DNA of 64,000 nt from Aculops lycopersici (GCA_015350385.1 WNKI01000004.1:3252855-3316854), one strand, 5' to 3'; shown: positions 23,201 through 31,800, counted from the first letter of the stretch. A program made the numbers and translations. The notes: generated by a model not told the origin, from the letters alone.

Positions 23201-24945
23201 ATTGGACAAGTAGATCTAACAATAACTTTACCTCTTAGAAATGGTCCAAACTTACGATAAGCTCGCACCAAAGCTAACAATTCTTTTTCGCAATTGGAAT
23301 AATTCACTTGTGAACCTGCTAAAGCGGCGCTGGTTCGCATTACTAACTTATCATCTAACGTTAAACAAGTGGCCTCAACTGAATGGGTGAGTACAGTGAG
23401 ATCAATTTGTTTTGGACTATCTGCGTCTGGAATAACTTGAGGCATTGCCTCTTCTATGTCTCGCAGGATCGATAACTTAGCTTCTTCACATTCATCTGAC
23501 CATGTGAAAGGACAAGACTTGATAGCTTTTCTAATAACATTTGTCTTCTCCGAGAAGTTAGTTATAAATCTAGCGTAATAATTGACATGACCGATAAACG
23601 ACTGAGCCTCTTTAATATTGCTCGGCTTTGCATTTATCCAGGCAGCTGACTTCTCTTTGATAGGCGAGATCTGCCCTTGACCTACTTCGTAACCTAGAAA
23701 CTCAACTTTCTCCTTCAGAAAGTGACATTTAGATCGCTTTAATTTTACATTATACTTCTCGCAGCGTTCCAATACCCACTCGAGATTTACTAGCGTCTCT
23801 TCTTCGGTTTCACCGAACACGAGGATATCATCGATGTAAATAACGCAACGTGTGTACAGGCCATCTTTGAATATCTCGTTCATGGCACGCTGATATATAG
23901 CAGGGGAATTCGTGAAGCCAAACGGGCATCTACAAAACTGAAACAAACCTAACTGTGTCATAAATGCTGTTTTTGGTCTATCTTCTTTCGCAACTGCTAT
24001 TTGCCAAAAACCTTCAGTACAATCCATAGCACAAAAATACTTCGCTTTCGTCAAATGTGCTAATAAGTCGCTTATCTGGGGCAAAGGATAATGATCCTTC
24101 TGGGCTAACCTGTTGAGAGGGATGTAATTGATAACTAAACGACGCTGCCCGTTTTTCTTAGGTACGAGATGACATGTAGATGAATAAGGTGATATCGAGG
24201 GTTCTATAATTCCTCTTTCTAACATTGACTTTACCTGACGATTCATCTCAGCTATGTCTTCTCTAGATAACTCACGTAATCTGGCTTTTGGTATACTCTT
24301 ACCATTAAGCTCTATCCTCATCGGCGGAACATTGATCGTTCCTTCCGCGATTTCACTAAATACGCCCTCGAACCGACGTAACATGTTATCTAATGGCGAG
24401 TCATGTGACAACTTTGTCATTGACTTGATCAAAGCTAAATGCTTTCTACATAAATCTGAATCGTCCTCTTCTGCGACGATGTGACCATCTATTGCGGCCA
24501 CCATTTGGTCATTTCTAGAATAAATCTGCATCTTAAATCCTTTGATGATGTCTGTGCCAAAGAGACCATCATAACCTAAGATGTTACTCGAATTATTAAT
24601 GACTAGAAACTTCTGGTTTCTCGTGATACACTTACCGGCTCGGATCACGACGTCGATATGAGTTAAATTAGTAGAGTCTAACCGTCCGTTGTCCGCAACC
24701 CTGGTATTTGTTTTCGTAGATAACATTAAGGGACTAGACTTGCTAACTATTTTGCCAAGTCTCGGAATAAATGAGGCCGTAGCACCTGTATCAATTATAA
24801 CCTTGGCTTGTACTCCATTGACAACTACAGTGCCGACAATGAGGCCAGAGTTTTCGCTACGACAAGTTAACAATAGGGAGAGTCCGACGCTGTCGTAATC
24901 CGACGGATTCCCATCTAGTTTAAATCTGGATTCTCTAATGGACAA
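20164..24945 (-). CDS. pol: Ty3/gypsy Pol polyprotein: PR-RT-RNaseH(degenerate)-RNaseH-IN
   Basis: A 1,593-codon frame; its first potential initiator is a TTG, so it is expected to be made as a Gag-Pol fusion by -1 frameshifting. Counting from 24945: aspartic protease IDTGATASFI (residue 52); RT with AMDCTEGFWQ (Asp308) and YIDDILVF (370-373); a first RNase H region (about 505-620) in which the usual TDAS is DLTVLTHS; a second, cellular-type RNase H (632-770) with YTDGASKS (Asp635), Glu675, ATDSKYV (Asp699), WNENGW and HVRGHCG...NELAD (Asp763); integrase zinc finger (His842, His850, Cys879, Cys882) and DDE core (Asp911, Asp971, Glu1007); and a GPH/F-type C-terminal motif (KWTGPHCVLRLL). About 400 Ser/Pro/Gln-rich residues follow the integrase, far more than usual, with repeated PVMD-type short motifs. 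Confidence 0.95.
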   Translation of the reverse strand: MSIRESRFKLDGNPSDYDSVGLSLLLTCRSENSGLIVGTVVVNGVQAKVIIDTGATASFIPRLGKIVSKSSPLMLSTKTNTRVADNGRLDSTNLTHIDVVIRAGKCITRNQKFLVINNSSNILGYDGLFGTDIIKGFKMQIYSRNDQMVAAIDGHIVAEEDDSDLCRKHLALIKSMTKLSHDSPLDNMLRRFEGVFSEIAEGTINVPPMRIELNGKSIPKARLRELSREDIAEMNRQVKSMLERGIIEPSISPYSSTCHLVPKKNGQRRLVINYIPLNRLAQKDHYPLPQISDLLAHLTKAKYFCAMDCTEGFWQIAVAKEDRPKTAFMTQLGLFQFCRCPFGFTNSPAIYQRAMNEIFKDGLYTRCVIYIDDILVFGETEEETLVNLEWVLERCEKYNVKLKRSKCHFLKEKVEFLGYEVGQGQISPIKEKSAAWINAKPSNIKEAQSFIGHVNYYARFITNFSEKTNVIRKAIKSCPFTWSDECEEAKLSILRDIEEAMPQVIPDADSPKQIDLTVLTHSVEATCLTLDDKLVMRTSAALAGSQVNYSNCEKELLALVRAYRKFGPFLRGKVIVRSTCPILAQVLNLKDKPERIARLLLQLPPDAEFDVRINNNVDATLGKMEDKPEETFYTDGASKSQPDGTYLASWAVIAVNNHELSCSGILENSSNQKAEVEAVIQACQIAKLKRFKSILVATDSKYVVNAVDKWIDRWNENGWRDSHNKPVKNQDCLKRLAEARNLVKLTVIHVRGHCGDRYNELADKMAREALLAQLNLCASIFSPPDLIQSDDEDIKEIRDKLLAGKIVGKYKLINGLVYLSDSTRDKLVVPKKQRSLLLQLAHNDPIYGAHFGVKKTLRKLEHYCWPGQSVDVKQFIASCDTCQKFKDRKTKPPGKMNPIRTSNLFERVHIDIVGPMTPSRDGNMFIITAIDAFSRMGYARAYKSVTGDDCVALLRDEIIYHHGPPEHIVTDNGTQFNSIRFKTFLSELGIKHATTCEYNPQANGMDEKFNASLVRIIKNLVIADKFNWDKMLPNALLAYNITPHNSTSFAPYTIVYGRIPRSPLNPPVDTEDLQESSHDEVRRVAFESNLNSQSQMAMRYDKGRQPVSLKPMDLVMAKNRLGQNRTDSKKLAFKWTGPHCVLRLLKHDGINKAIEILDSDTFKVRRIPFHAAKAYQPPVEVSDISLPGQVLIHNLNQSNIDTNNNVNSQNATRHISQTSITQPVLAVPVMDTSKPPQPALVSSLNSQPALALPCPRMDTEPTTKPTPALENSAMDSPKSPVLVDLTRSQSPSVDPVMDIQHNPVIVTSETVPAMESESSLSQVESQAKQSVFVSETSLVPRTDSVASNPLPPPAKESQSTNLNGHCGTDSITKPSPTSDASLANREGEVEPAITSDNATGANSANRNGEVEQQPACIPLPAHPYVTQSRSQVQCLCQRIAAGTEGNLLSGPGMDKEVSQPINPSDSLGAEVCILSPLCRTPVKGDSNAGSAVTSGAADHEVLAQNKEQAVGHVVTPPEEISQSVSRDSSQNVNELPPSSESLSEYLSSSAKESLSSSIPSPSYSTLTCQSNPSSEDSQDGKSSQEFSRQQQQQ
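24897..24924 (-). promoter_or_regulatory. -1 programmed ribosomal frameshift site at the gag-pol junction
   Basis: On the minus strand the heptamer T TTA AAC (24924-24918), in gag phase, is followed at once by the gag stop TAG (24917-24915). Slipping back one base reads TTT AAA CTA GAT and enters the open pol frame. After an 8-nt spacer there is a small hairpin, AATCC-GTC-GGATT (24909-24897). UUUAAAC is one of the known efficient -1 slippery heptamers, and a structure 5-9 nt downstream is the expected stimulator. The hairpin alone is weak; a larger fold or pseudoknot may include downstream bases. Confidence 0.85.
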
Positions 24946-25937
24946 TGACGGCGAAGGTGAAAACCGTCACACAAATAGCATTGCCCTGGTATCTTACCAA
25001 ACTTGTCTTCGTACTTCTTAATGAGATCGGCAGCTCTAGCCTGCAACGATTTCTTCCACTTTTCACGTTGTTCTGGGGTGTTCTCCCATTCACGACTCTT
25101 ACTTTTACCTTGGTAGTCCTGCTTACCATCGTCGTGATTATCTGACTTACCCGAGTATTTAGAATGCTTAACAGCTGCCACTGCTACTTCCTTTGACTCG
25201 GAACTACCTGTCTTAAACTGGGTCATCATCTCTTTAAAGTCCTTCATTGGGTCATGCAAAGCAGAGGCAACCAATTGATTGACTGAATGGATGAGATCTC
25301 TGGTTGAGAATGGGTTAACTTCGAGAGACATGATGTCTCGCTCGAGCCGCGTGATCAAATCACGAAACAAGTTAAAGTCACCTAATGCTCTCCAACTATC
25401 TGATAACTGATTAAGCTTTAAGATGACATTGTCACCTAAATTGAGGCTAATCTCTTGAATAAGCTCATCATCTTTTGAGCTCGGATGTACTTGGCGATAC
25501 AGATAGGCGAATCGCTCAATATAACTTACTAGAGTTGACTCCTTCGGATCATAAGTCATTGCTCTTAACTCTTTACGCCGACTTAAACCTAAATCTGAGG
25601 TGGCAAACCTCTTACGCAATTCGTACTTGACTTGCTTCCAGTTCCCTTCAGTCAAGCTAGACTTGAGGTACGACTTAAGGAATACACTAGCGTCACCAAC
25701 AAGTGCCTTTCTAATAGCTATACACTTCTGCTCTGGTGTTAGGGTGGTCGTGGCCCGACTAAATTGGCCCAGAAATCTTTCTATATCTTCTCTTGGTTTA
25801 CCGGCGAATTCAGGTAAATTAGATAAACCAATACTTAAACTTAGCGTATTCTTAAGGGTACTTAACGGGTCTACTTTGTGATAATCTTGACGCACGTTTT
25901 CGTGGCCGGCGTGGTCATTTGAGGCGTATTGCTCCAT
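24915..25937 (-). CDS. gag: Ty3/gypsy Gag protein
   Basis: 340 residues from the first ATG; the frame is open upstream through the primer-binding site into the LTR but with no other ATG. The capsid region contains the retrotransposon gag signature: LPEFAGKPREDIERFLGQF, then WKQVKYELRKRF and a helical Tyr-Arg-Gln region. The C-terminus is Lys/Glu-rich and ends in a zinc knuckle, CYLCDGFHLRRHC, with CX2CX3HX4C spacing, one residue shorter than the common CX2CX4HX4C. It packages the element RNA in cytoplasmic particles. The stop lies directly after the slippery site used to make Gag-Pol. Confidence 0.93.
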   Translation of the reverse strand: MEQYASNDHAGHENVRQDYHKVDPLSTLKNTLSLSIGLSNLPEFAGKPREDIERFLGQFSRATTTLTPEQKCIAIRKALVGDASVFLKSYLKSSLTEGNWKQVKYELRKRFATSDLGLSRRKELRAMTYDPKESTLVSYIERFAYLYRQVHPSSKDDELIQEISLNLGDNVILKLNQLSDSWRALGDFNLFRDLITRLERDIMSLEVNPFSTRDLIHSVNQLVASALHDPMKDFKEMMTQFKTGSSESKEVAVAAVKHSKYSGKSDNHDDGKQDYQGKSKSREWENTPEQREKWKKSLQARAADLIKKYEDKFGKIPGQCYLCDGFHLRRHCPLENPDLN

Positions 25938-25953
25938 TTCTGTAGGCGAGTGT

Positions 25954-25971
25954 AACCTTCCCCTGCTACCA
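25954..25971 (-). other. Primer-binding site, initiator-tRNA-Met-like
   Basis: Four bases after the 5' LTR on the minus strand comes TGGTAGCAGGGGAAGGTT. It begins with TGG, complementary to the tRNA CCA end, and resembles the complement of the 3' end of arthropod initiator tRNA-Met as I remember it, with about two mismatches. The tRNA identity is from memory; the position is what is expected. Confidence 0.75.
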
Positions 25972-25975
25972 ATTT

Positions 25976-26329
25976 TGTGCTGCGTTCTGCAGTCTTGCGG
26001 TTGGGTTAACACTCTTGTTGGGTTAGCGTGTTGAGGGGAGCTGTAGAAACTTAATGGGGAAAACTGATACTAAACTGAATGTTGGTTTTAAAGGATGTAA
26101 AGCAAGTAGATATAACAAGTAAACTCTGTCGGTATGGTCGATAAGCTTCCTGTTATACTGTCTGACTTTGTTAACTTGGACTAACTCTCATTAGTTGGCT
26201 AACTTAGACTGACTCTCTACTTCTTTAGCACCCTCGTTTATTTATACTGCATCGGACTTCAACTCTACTTCCTACACTCCAACCGACTGGGCGTGTTAGC
26301 GACCGCCGTACCGTAGCCGTCGCAGCACA
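25976..26329 (-). repeat. 5' LTR of the retrotransposon
   Basis: 354 bp, identical by eye to 19317-19670. It carries the element promoter: TATAAAT at 26246-26240 on the minus strand. Transcription runs away from the anamorsin-like gene, whose ATG lies 162 bp past this LTR. Confidence 0.95.
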
Positions 26330-26334
26330 GCTGG
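26330..26334. repeat. Target-site duplication (right copy), GCTGG
   Basis: GCTGG directly follows the right LTR, matching 19312-19316. Confidence 0.9.
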
Positions 26335-26491
26335 GCGCAAAAAACAAAATATCACGTACGCGTTCTATTCTTTCTGCAAGTGACGAAAGCAATAATAACA
26401 GTCCACTATTTCTTTTCTATCAGAAAGCTAAAGAATTCTTTTGGGCCACCAGTCAGATATATACATATATTCAAGTAAAACTAAAATCATC

Positions 26492-26827
26492 ATGGACACC
26501 TTTGAGAAATTGGCCTCCGAGGGGCCGGTTAAGGGATCGGATCTGCTAAGAGAGGATGAGATATTGACAGAGAAGGACAAGGAGAAGCCAGCGCCGGTAC
26601 AAACGGGAGACAGTAAGGAGGGGAAGAAGAAGAAACCATGTGCAAATTGTACCTGTGGCCTGGCTGATGAGCAAAACAAGCCAGCTGATCCTACGGAGGC
26701 ACCCAAGTCAAATTGCGGAAGCTGTCATTTGGGGGATGCATTTAGATGTGCCTCTTGCCCATCGCGAGGTTTGCCGGCCTTTAAGCCAGGAGAGAAGGTG
26801 AAGATTGATTTGGCCGACGACATCTGA
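26492..26827 (+). CDS. Anamorsin (CIAPIN1/Dre2)-like protein, C-terminal Fe-S domain only
   Basis: 111 residues from the first ATG; the frame extends upstream only to a TTG. It begins with the anamorsin linker (GSDLLREDEILTEKDKEKP) and ends with the family C-terminus: KPCANCTCGLADE, then NCGSCHLGDAFRCASC and PAFKPGEKV. Motif B (CX2CX7CX2C) is complete. Motif A, normally CXnCX2CXC, has only the last three Cys; the position of the first reads GDSKEGKKKK with no Cys. The roughly 170-residue N-terminal methyltransferase-like domain of anamorsin is absent. Full-length anamorsin passes electrons from NDOR1/Tah18 in cytosolic Fe-S assembly. The retrotransposon lies 162 bp upstream, but I saw no lost exon beyond it. 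It could be a truncated paralogue, a lineage-specific short form, or have an unseen upstream exon. Confidence 0.8.
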   Translation: MDTFEKLASEGPVKGSDLLREDEILTEKDKEKPAPVQTGDSKEGKKKKPCANCTCGLADEQNKPADPTEAPKSNCGSCHLGDAFRCASCPSRGLPAFKPGEKVKIDLADDI

Positions 26828-27887
26828 ATGCCTTGATATATATATGTATGCATTTCATATCAGGCTGATAGCAAAGCAAATGTAGACATTTGATTCTTCA
26901 TTTCCAAGAGCAAATATAATTTTCAATGACCTTAAACGTTGACTGTCCTCAATAGATAGATATATAGATTGGATAAATATATAAACCAGGTGCATTTTGT
27001 GATTCAGAATCACAATACACCTGCATACCGCAGGTCTAAGAAGCGAACTATTTCTCACGTAAATTTCAAATACCTATCTACCCAAAATCTTACCTAATTT
27101 TGTTACTAGTCGTCGCTAGCATCGCCCTATCTTCTCTCTAGCTGAAATCAACCACCACATGCGCAGTCAGTGGGCTAACCAGCACCTTTGGCCATCACCG
27201 CAACCACCTAAGGCTCCTTTGCCAATCGTTTTTCTTGCTACCACTACCACGACCACCTAACAGCAGCAACAACCAACACTCGAGTCTTAGTCGTCGTGTA
27301 GCTTGGCGGCTCTATATCGGACAAGGTTTCCATCCGCTACAAAGATTGAGGTCTAGCGTGCGCTGTTTTCTTCTGCCTGTTAAGCTAACTAGCTAGATGC
27401 TGACGGGAACAGTGCTGCCGGCTAGGTAGTAGTTGTCGATTATAGGAGCTCAGTATCGGAGGAGAGTGGCGTTGGTAGCCAGAAAGCCTCGGTCAAAGTC
27501 TACCACTGCGACTGACAATTGAAAGTGGGAGGCAAAGTTCAAGTATAGTGAGTTTGTTTGATCGAGCGCAAGACCATAGCATTAAAGAGTCCGGAAGTTT
27601 GTTGGTTTGGCAAGCTAGCGAGTAGATCAGCTCGCTATTTAGCTTACTTAACTTGTTTGCTTGAACACGTTTCGACGGATATCTCTCGTAAGAGTTCACC
27701 ATAATAACCAAAGAGTTTAGTTGTGCTAGTTAGTTAGTGACTGAGTGAGCTAGTTTGTTAGTTAGTCAGCTTGTAATTTAGCTTGGTTGTTGGTAGGGAA
27801 AGCAAAACCGTTGAGTGATATTTTTTAGTCTTATTTTTTGGTACCTAATTATATCAAGATCATCATCATACAAAGAGCATAACCAAC
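26828..27887. other. Intergenic/5' region of the cholinergic locus, no ORF
   Basis: No coding frame is supported. In the cholinergic locus of other animals VAChT and ChAT share a 5' exon, and it could lie here. A donor-like GTGAGT at 27548 and a pyrimidine-rich acceptor-like TTTTTTAG ending at 27828 would fit a 5' UTR intron, but this is speculative. Confidence 0.35.
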
Positions 27888-30503
27888 ATGGCGGATTCAT
27901 TCCAGCAAACGGCCGGCCAAAAGGGCGACCAAAACCGCTACGCTCACCTGGTCTCTCCCTCGAGTGTCAAGATCAAAGCAAGCCAACAACAGAAACAGCA
28001 AGCGAGATATCAGCCAACATCAGCTGCTTCAATCAATAAGCCAAGCCATGATCAGTACCAGAATACTAATAATAATAATAAACCAGGTAATCAGCATCAA
28101 CATTCACATGCGCCGCCACTTGGCGTAGTGGCAGGCGTCGGCCAAAACCAAAATCTACATCAACAACAAACTGGTAGCCAAGCGGCTCAAGGTGGTGGCC
28201 AGTGGAAGTCGGGCCAACCGCCAAATTACAATTATTACAGTAGCTTCAGTACGGTTGATTGGCGCGAACAATGGATTATAATGAAGGAGAAAATTTTAGA
28301 ACGAGTTGCCGAGCCAAACTATCAGAAGAGATTGATTTTATTCATTGTTTGCTGTGCCCTTCTTTTGGACAATATGCTTTACATGGTAATTGTTCCCATT
28401 ATTCCCGATTACTTGCGCTCAATTGGCGCCTGGTCAACCTACACCGAGAATGCAAAGTGGATTCGAAGGAATAGCACGTTTGGCGGGGCGCCAAAATGGG
28501 AACGTGTAGGTGGACAGGTGGTCTACGAGGGCGAGGATTCGGCGGTTGGATTTCTATTCGCCTCAAAGGCCATTGTTCAGCTATTTATTAATCCCTTTAG
28601 TGGGGCGATAATTGATCGAATTGGCTACGAAATTCCCATGATGATCGGACTAATCGTGATGTTCTTTAGCACCATGGTCTTTGCCTGCGGCCAAACCTAT
28701 TCTGTCTTGTTTTTGGCCCGCTCCCTACAGGGCGTCGGGTCGGCCTTCGCGGACACTTCCGGTTTGGCAATGATAGCCGACAGGTTCACGGAGGAGAATG
28801 AGCGGCAGCGAGCTTTGGGTGTTGCTTTGGCCTTCATCTCTTTCGGTTGCCTGGTCGCTCCGCCCTTTGGATCAGTTTTGTACCAGGGTGCCGGCAAGGA
28901 GGTGCCGTTCATAATATTATCCCTCGTCTGTCTCCTCGACGGAAGTCTCCTGTTGCTCGTGACCCCGCCTGGTACATTTAATCAGCTGTTGCCCAGCTAC
29001 TTTGCCCAACAGCAACCTGCGCACAACTACTACAATGCAGCCTACCCAAATCTGCCCACAAGCCCGCGAGACGTTGCCCCAGTTCAGCCGCAGGTGAGCA
29101 CAATGACCACTGTCAGCACAACTTCTGCTTCCAAGGCCACAGTCACCACAACCACCGCCACGGGAACAGGAATCGAAACCGGAAACGAGGCTCAGGATAT
29201 CGAAAGGGCGAGAACTAATAAGCAGCAGGCGCTCAAGAGGCAAAAGTCCATTTCGAGGAGACACTCGATGACCCTGGCGTCGGCGGGCGAGGCGCCGAAG
29301 GGCACGCCCATCTACGTACTATTCCGCGACCCGTGTATTGCCTGCTGCTCGGGCGCACTAATCGTTGCAAACGTATCACTGGCCTTCCTTGAGCCAACTA
29401 TCTCAATCTGGGTCCAGAATACAATGCCAGATATAGAGGAGTGGCAGATGGGAATGATTTGGTTGCCGGCGTTTGTTCCCCACGTACTTGGCGTCTATTC
29501 AACGGTTAAATTGGCCGACAAGTACCCTAGGTACCAATGGCTCATTGCAGCCATTGGTCTCATATTAGAGGGTTTGTCCTGTCTCATGGTGCCTTTTTGT
29601 ACCTCCTTCTGGTCATTGATTATACCAATTAGTATTATTTGCTTCGGACTAGCGCTAATTGACACAGCCATTTTGCCAACTCTAGGTTTTTTAGTCGATA
29701 CCCGGTATGTTAGTGTCTATGGGTCAATTTATGCCATCGCCGATATTTCCTACTCGCTCAGCTATGCAGTTGGTCCCATAATTGCGGGCGGCATTGTGGA
29801 GGCCATCGGATTCACGGCCTTGAATTTTCTCATTGCCATTGTAACCTTAGGCTACACTCCCATTCTCATGATGCTTAGGACCATTCACGACTACGAACCC
29901 TTCGAGGCGGACAATTCGGGACTGAAGAAGAAGAGGGCCAAGGAGGCGGCGCCCTTTGGTAAGTTCGGACGCGGGCCCATTGACGAGGCGGGGGAAGAGG
30001 AGGAGGATTCTTATGTTGACTACCAGAATAAGAACCAGAAGCAAGTCACAAGTTATCATGATAATCCGCCCGCTTGGGCATCCGGAGATCAGAAGCAACC
30101 TGTTAAGCCGGCGCTTAGCAAGAAGAGCTCCTCAAATTACAACTCAGCTACGGCAAGTCCTCGTTCGGTGAAAATAGTCGAGTCCTCTCCTGAGCAACAT
30201 AATGTAATTCGAAGTAACAACTTCACAAGCAAATACGACAACCAAGATCTCGACGATGGATACGACGACGACTACTACAGCAATCAGCGGCAGCCGGATT
30301 ATGAAAGCGCTAGATCAGATTATGGCGCCACGGATCAGACAACAAATGCCACCAGTGGTAGTAGTAGCGGCTACTATGTGCCCGATAGACTCACCGAAGA
30401 GGAGGAGGAGGACGATGAAGATGAAGTTGATCGCGCGGCTAATGATCCCAATGGTCGAGGTCAACAGCAGCAAGCGGAAGTGCGGAATCCGTTTCTCAAG
30501 TGA
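27888..30503 (+). CDS. VAChT: Vesicular acetylcholine transporter (VAChT, SLC18A3 family)
   Basis: A single exon of 871 residues with a true ATG. The 12-TM MFS core is unmistakable: LLLDNMLYMVIVPIIPDYL (TM1 with its Asp), FSGAIIDRIGYEIPMMIG, RSLQGVGSAFADTSGLAMIA, GVALAFISFGCLVAPPFGS, ANVSLAFLEPTISIWV, EWQMGMIWLPAFVPHVLGVY and DTAILPTLGFLVDTRYVSVY (TM10 Asp). These match VAChT better than the monoamine transporters. It exchanges protons for acetylcholine at synaptic vesicles. Unlike usual VAChT (about 530-580 residues), it has a roughly 135-residue Gln/Asn-rich N-tail, a roughly 120-residue Thr/Ser-rich loop between TM6 and TM7, and a roughly 190-residue acidic C-tail. ChAT follows on the same strand, as in other animals, where the intronless VAChT lies in a ChAT intron. 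A poly(A) signal is at 30634. Confidence 0.96.
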   Translation: MADSFQQTAGQKGDQNRYAHLVSPSSVKIKASQQQKQQARYQPTSAASINKPSHDQYQNTNNNNKPGNQHQHSHAPPLGVVAGVGQNQNLHQQQTGSQAAQGGGQWKSGQPPNYNYYSSFSTVDWREQWIIMKEKILERVAEPNYQKRLILFIVCCALLLDNMLYMVIVPIIPDYLRSIGAWSTYTENAKWIRRNSTFGGAPKWERVGGQVVYEGEDSAVGFLFASKAIVQLFINPFSGAIIDRIGYEIPMMIGLIVMFFSTMVFACGQTYSVLFLARSLQGVGSAFADTSGLAMIADRFTEENERQRALGVALAFISFGCLVAPPFGSVLYQGAGKEVPFIILSLVCLLDGSLLLLVTPPGTFNQLLPSYFAQQQPAHNYYNAAYPNLPTSPRDVAPVQPQVSTMTTVSTTSASKATVTTTTATGTGIETGNEAQDIERARTNKQQALKRQKSISRRHSMTLASAGEAPKGTPIYVLFRDPCIACCSGALIVANVSLAFLEPTISIWVQNTMPDIEEWQMGMIWLPAFVPHVLGVYSTVKLADKYPRYQWLIAAIGLILEGLSCLMVPFCTSFWSLIIPISIICFGLALIDTAILPTLGFLVDTRYVSVYGSIYAIADISYSLSYAVGPIIAGGIVEAIGFTALNFLIAIVTLGYTPILMMLRTIHDYEPFEADNSGLKKKRAKEAAPFGKFGRGPIDEAGEEEEDSYVDYQNKNQKQVTSYHDNPPAWASGDQKQPVKPALSKKSSSNYNSATASPRSVKIVESSPEQHNVIRSNNFTSKYDNQDLDDGYDDDYYSNQRQPDYESARSDYGATDQTTNATSGSSSGYYVPDRLTEEEEEDDEDEVDRAANDPNGRGQQQQAEVRNPFLK

Positions 30504-30633
30504 GCAAGTTTTGTTATCATTATTGAACGTGTAAAGCCAGTTAAGTGGCATTATCAGTTTGTATTGCGTGTACATCTAAGTATGTGTATTCCAGAGAGAG
30601 GGAGCGCGAGACTCAACTCGACTTGTTAGGATA

Positions 30634-30639
30634 AATAAA
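30634..30639 (+). terminator. VAChT poly(A) signal
   Basis: AATAAA 131 bp after the VAChT stop codon, the first on this strand after the gene. Confidence 0.6.
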
Positions 30640-31693
30640 AGTTCAATTTTGTTACCATTACCATCGGCCGACCGACTACAGGTTTTACAAGTGCTTTTCG
30701 GACTTTTCTCATTTGGTTTCAGATTTTTGCTTTTAGGAAGCAGCCAATGAGCGCGCGGAGCGCCATCGCCTGATCTATTTCCTTTTTCGCGCAATCCGAA
30801 AGCAAAAAATTAGAGTCCGAAATGCTATTGTAAAACCTGTAACTGCTCATTTTGTTTTTATCGTAAACTTTCAGTTAGTCCCGGGAAAACTCTGTACCTT
30901 CACCAACAAGGAGTCTGTCGTTTAATGTAGCTACCAGAGCAACGACTTGAGATGGACCTCAAACTTTGGGTGCATAATTTAGTCGTTAGCTTAAATTAAC
31001 TCGCGAGCACGGAAGAAATGATGGTTTTGCCTAATCAAACAATCAGCACCCACTCAAAAAGTTCTGACTGATGACTATTTGTTGCATGCTCTCAGATCGA
31101 CAAAACTAAACTCTTTGTTGGTAAATTCTTGTCAACTCTGGAAAGAGCGGCATCCAAACAAGACTGTTGTTCGTTTCCGTCGATCTGGTCCGACTTGTCG
31201 ACAAAGTTGGAATGGAACTAGTGCCCACTGAGTTGCAAGGCGAGGAGTTTGCCTGAGGCTCTCGCAATCTAAAACAACTGGCCACCGCCACTCGAACTAC
31301 CAGACGCCGCTGCAAATGCACGTAAACTCGTGCACACACAGCAAACACCCGGGGCTATGGCAATTCGAGTAAGCGAGTTGGGGCCAGTCACACACAAAAG
31401 CAAGTGAGTGAGTGCGAGAGTTGGCGTGCGGTTTGAATGCGCAATGCCGCCTGCGAGGTACATAGGGTCGTCCGTGCGCTAGGGGCGCTCCGCAGGCAGC
31501 AAGTTGGCGTTTAGCTAAAGATGCAGTACCAAACAAACCAGCAGCCTAATTAGTGGCTCCCATTTACTCGAGGAATCTTTGGCCTTTTGCTCTCTGCTGC
31601 TAGTCTTACTCTCTTTCACTGTTATCCACCAACCAAACTAAACACAAACAAAACCAGCCAAAGGCTGTGGAGCGAAAGTTGGAAAGAAAGAAG

Positions 31694-31716
31694 ACAACAA
31701 CAACAACAACAACAGC

Positions 31717-31750
<34 letters not shown>

Positions 31751-31800
31751 TCAGCATCAACATCAACAGCAACAGAAACAGCAACAGCAACAGCAACAGA
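31694..31800. repeat. (CAA)n/(CAG)n microsatellite
   Basis: A nearly pure CAA run to about 31750 is followed by mixed CAT/CAG/CAA triplets. It appears as poly-Gln or poly-Thr/poly-Val frames on the two strands, none of which belongs to a supported gene. Confidence 0.9.

Larger units (their letters stand above)
19317..26329 (-). mobile_element. Full-length Ty3/gypsy LTR retrotransposon, 7,013 bp, minus strand
   Basis: Two 354-bp LTRs, identical by eye, start TGTGCTGCG and end CGCAGCACA (perfect 9-bp inverted ends including TG...CA) and are bounded by a GCTGG duplication. The interior on the minus strand holds gag (25937-24915), pol in the -1 frame (to 20164) and a third ORF (20210-19692). Domain order is protease, reverse transcriptase, degenerate RNase H, second RNase H, integrase, which is the Ty3/gypsy order. 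All frames are open, so nothing visible prevents activity. Identical LTRs imply a recent insertion. It splits a short divergent promoter interval between POLDIP2 and the anamorsin-like gene. No ORF with a signal peptide or TM is present, so I see no envelope gene. Confidence 0.97.
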
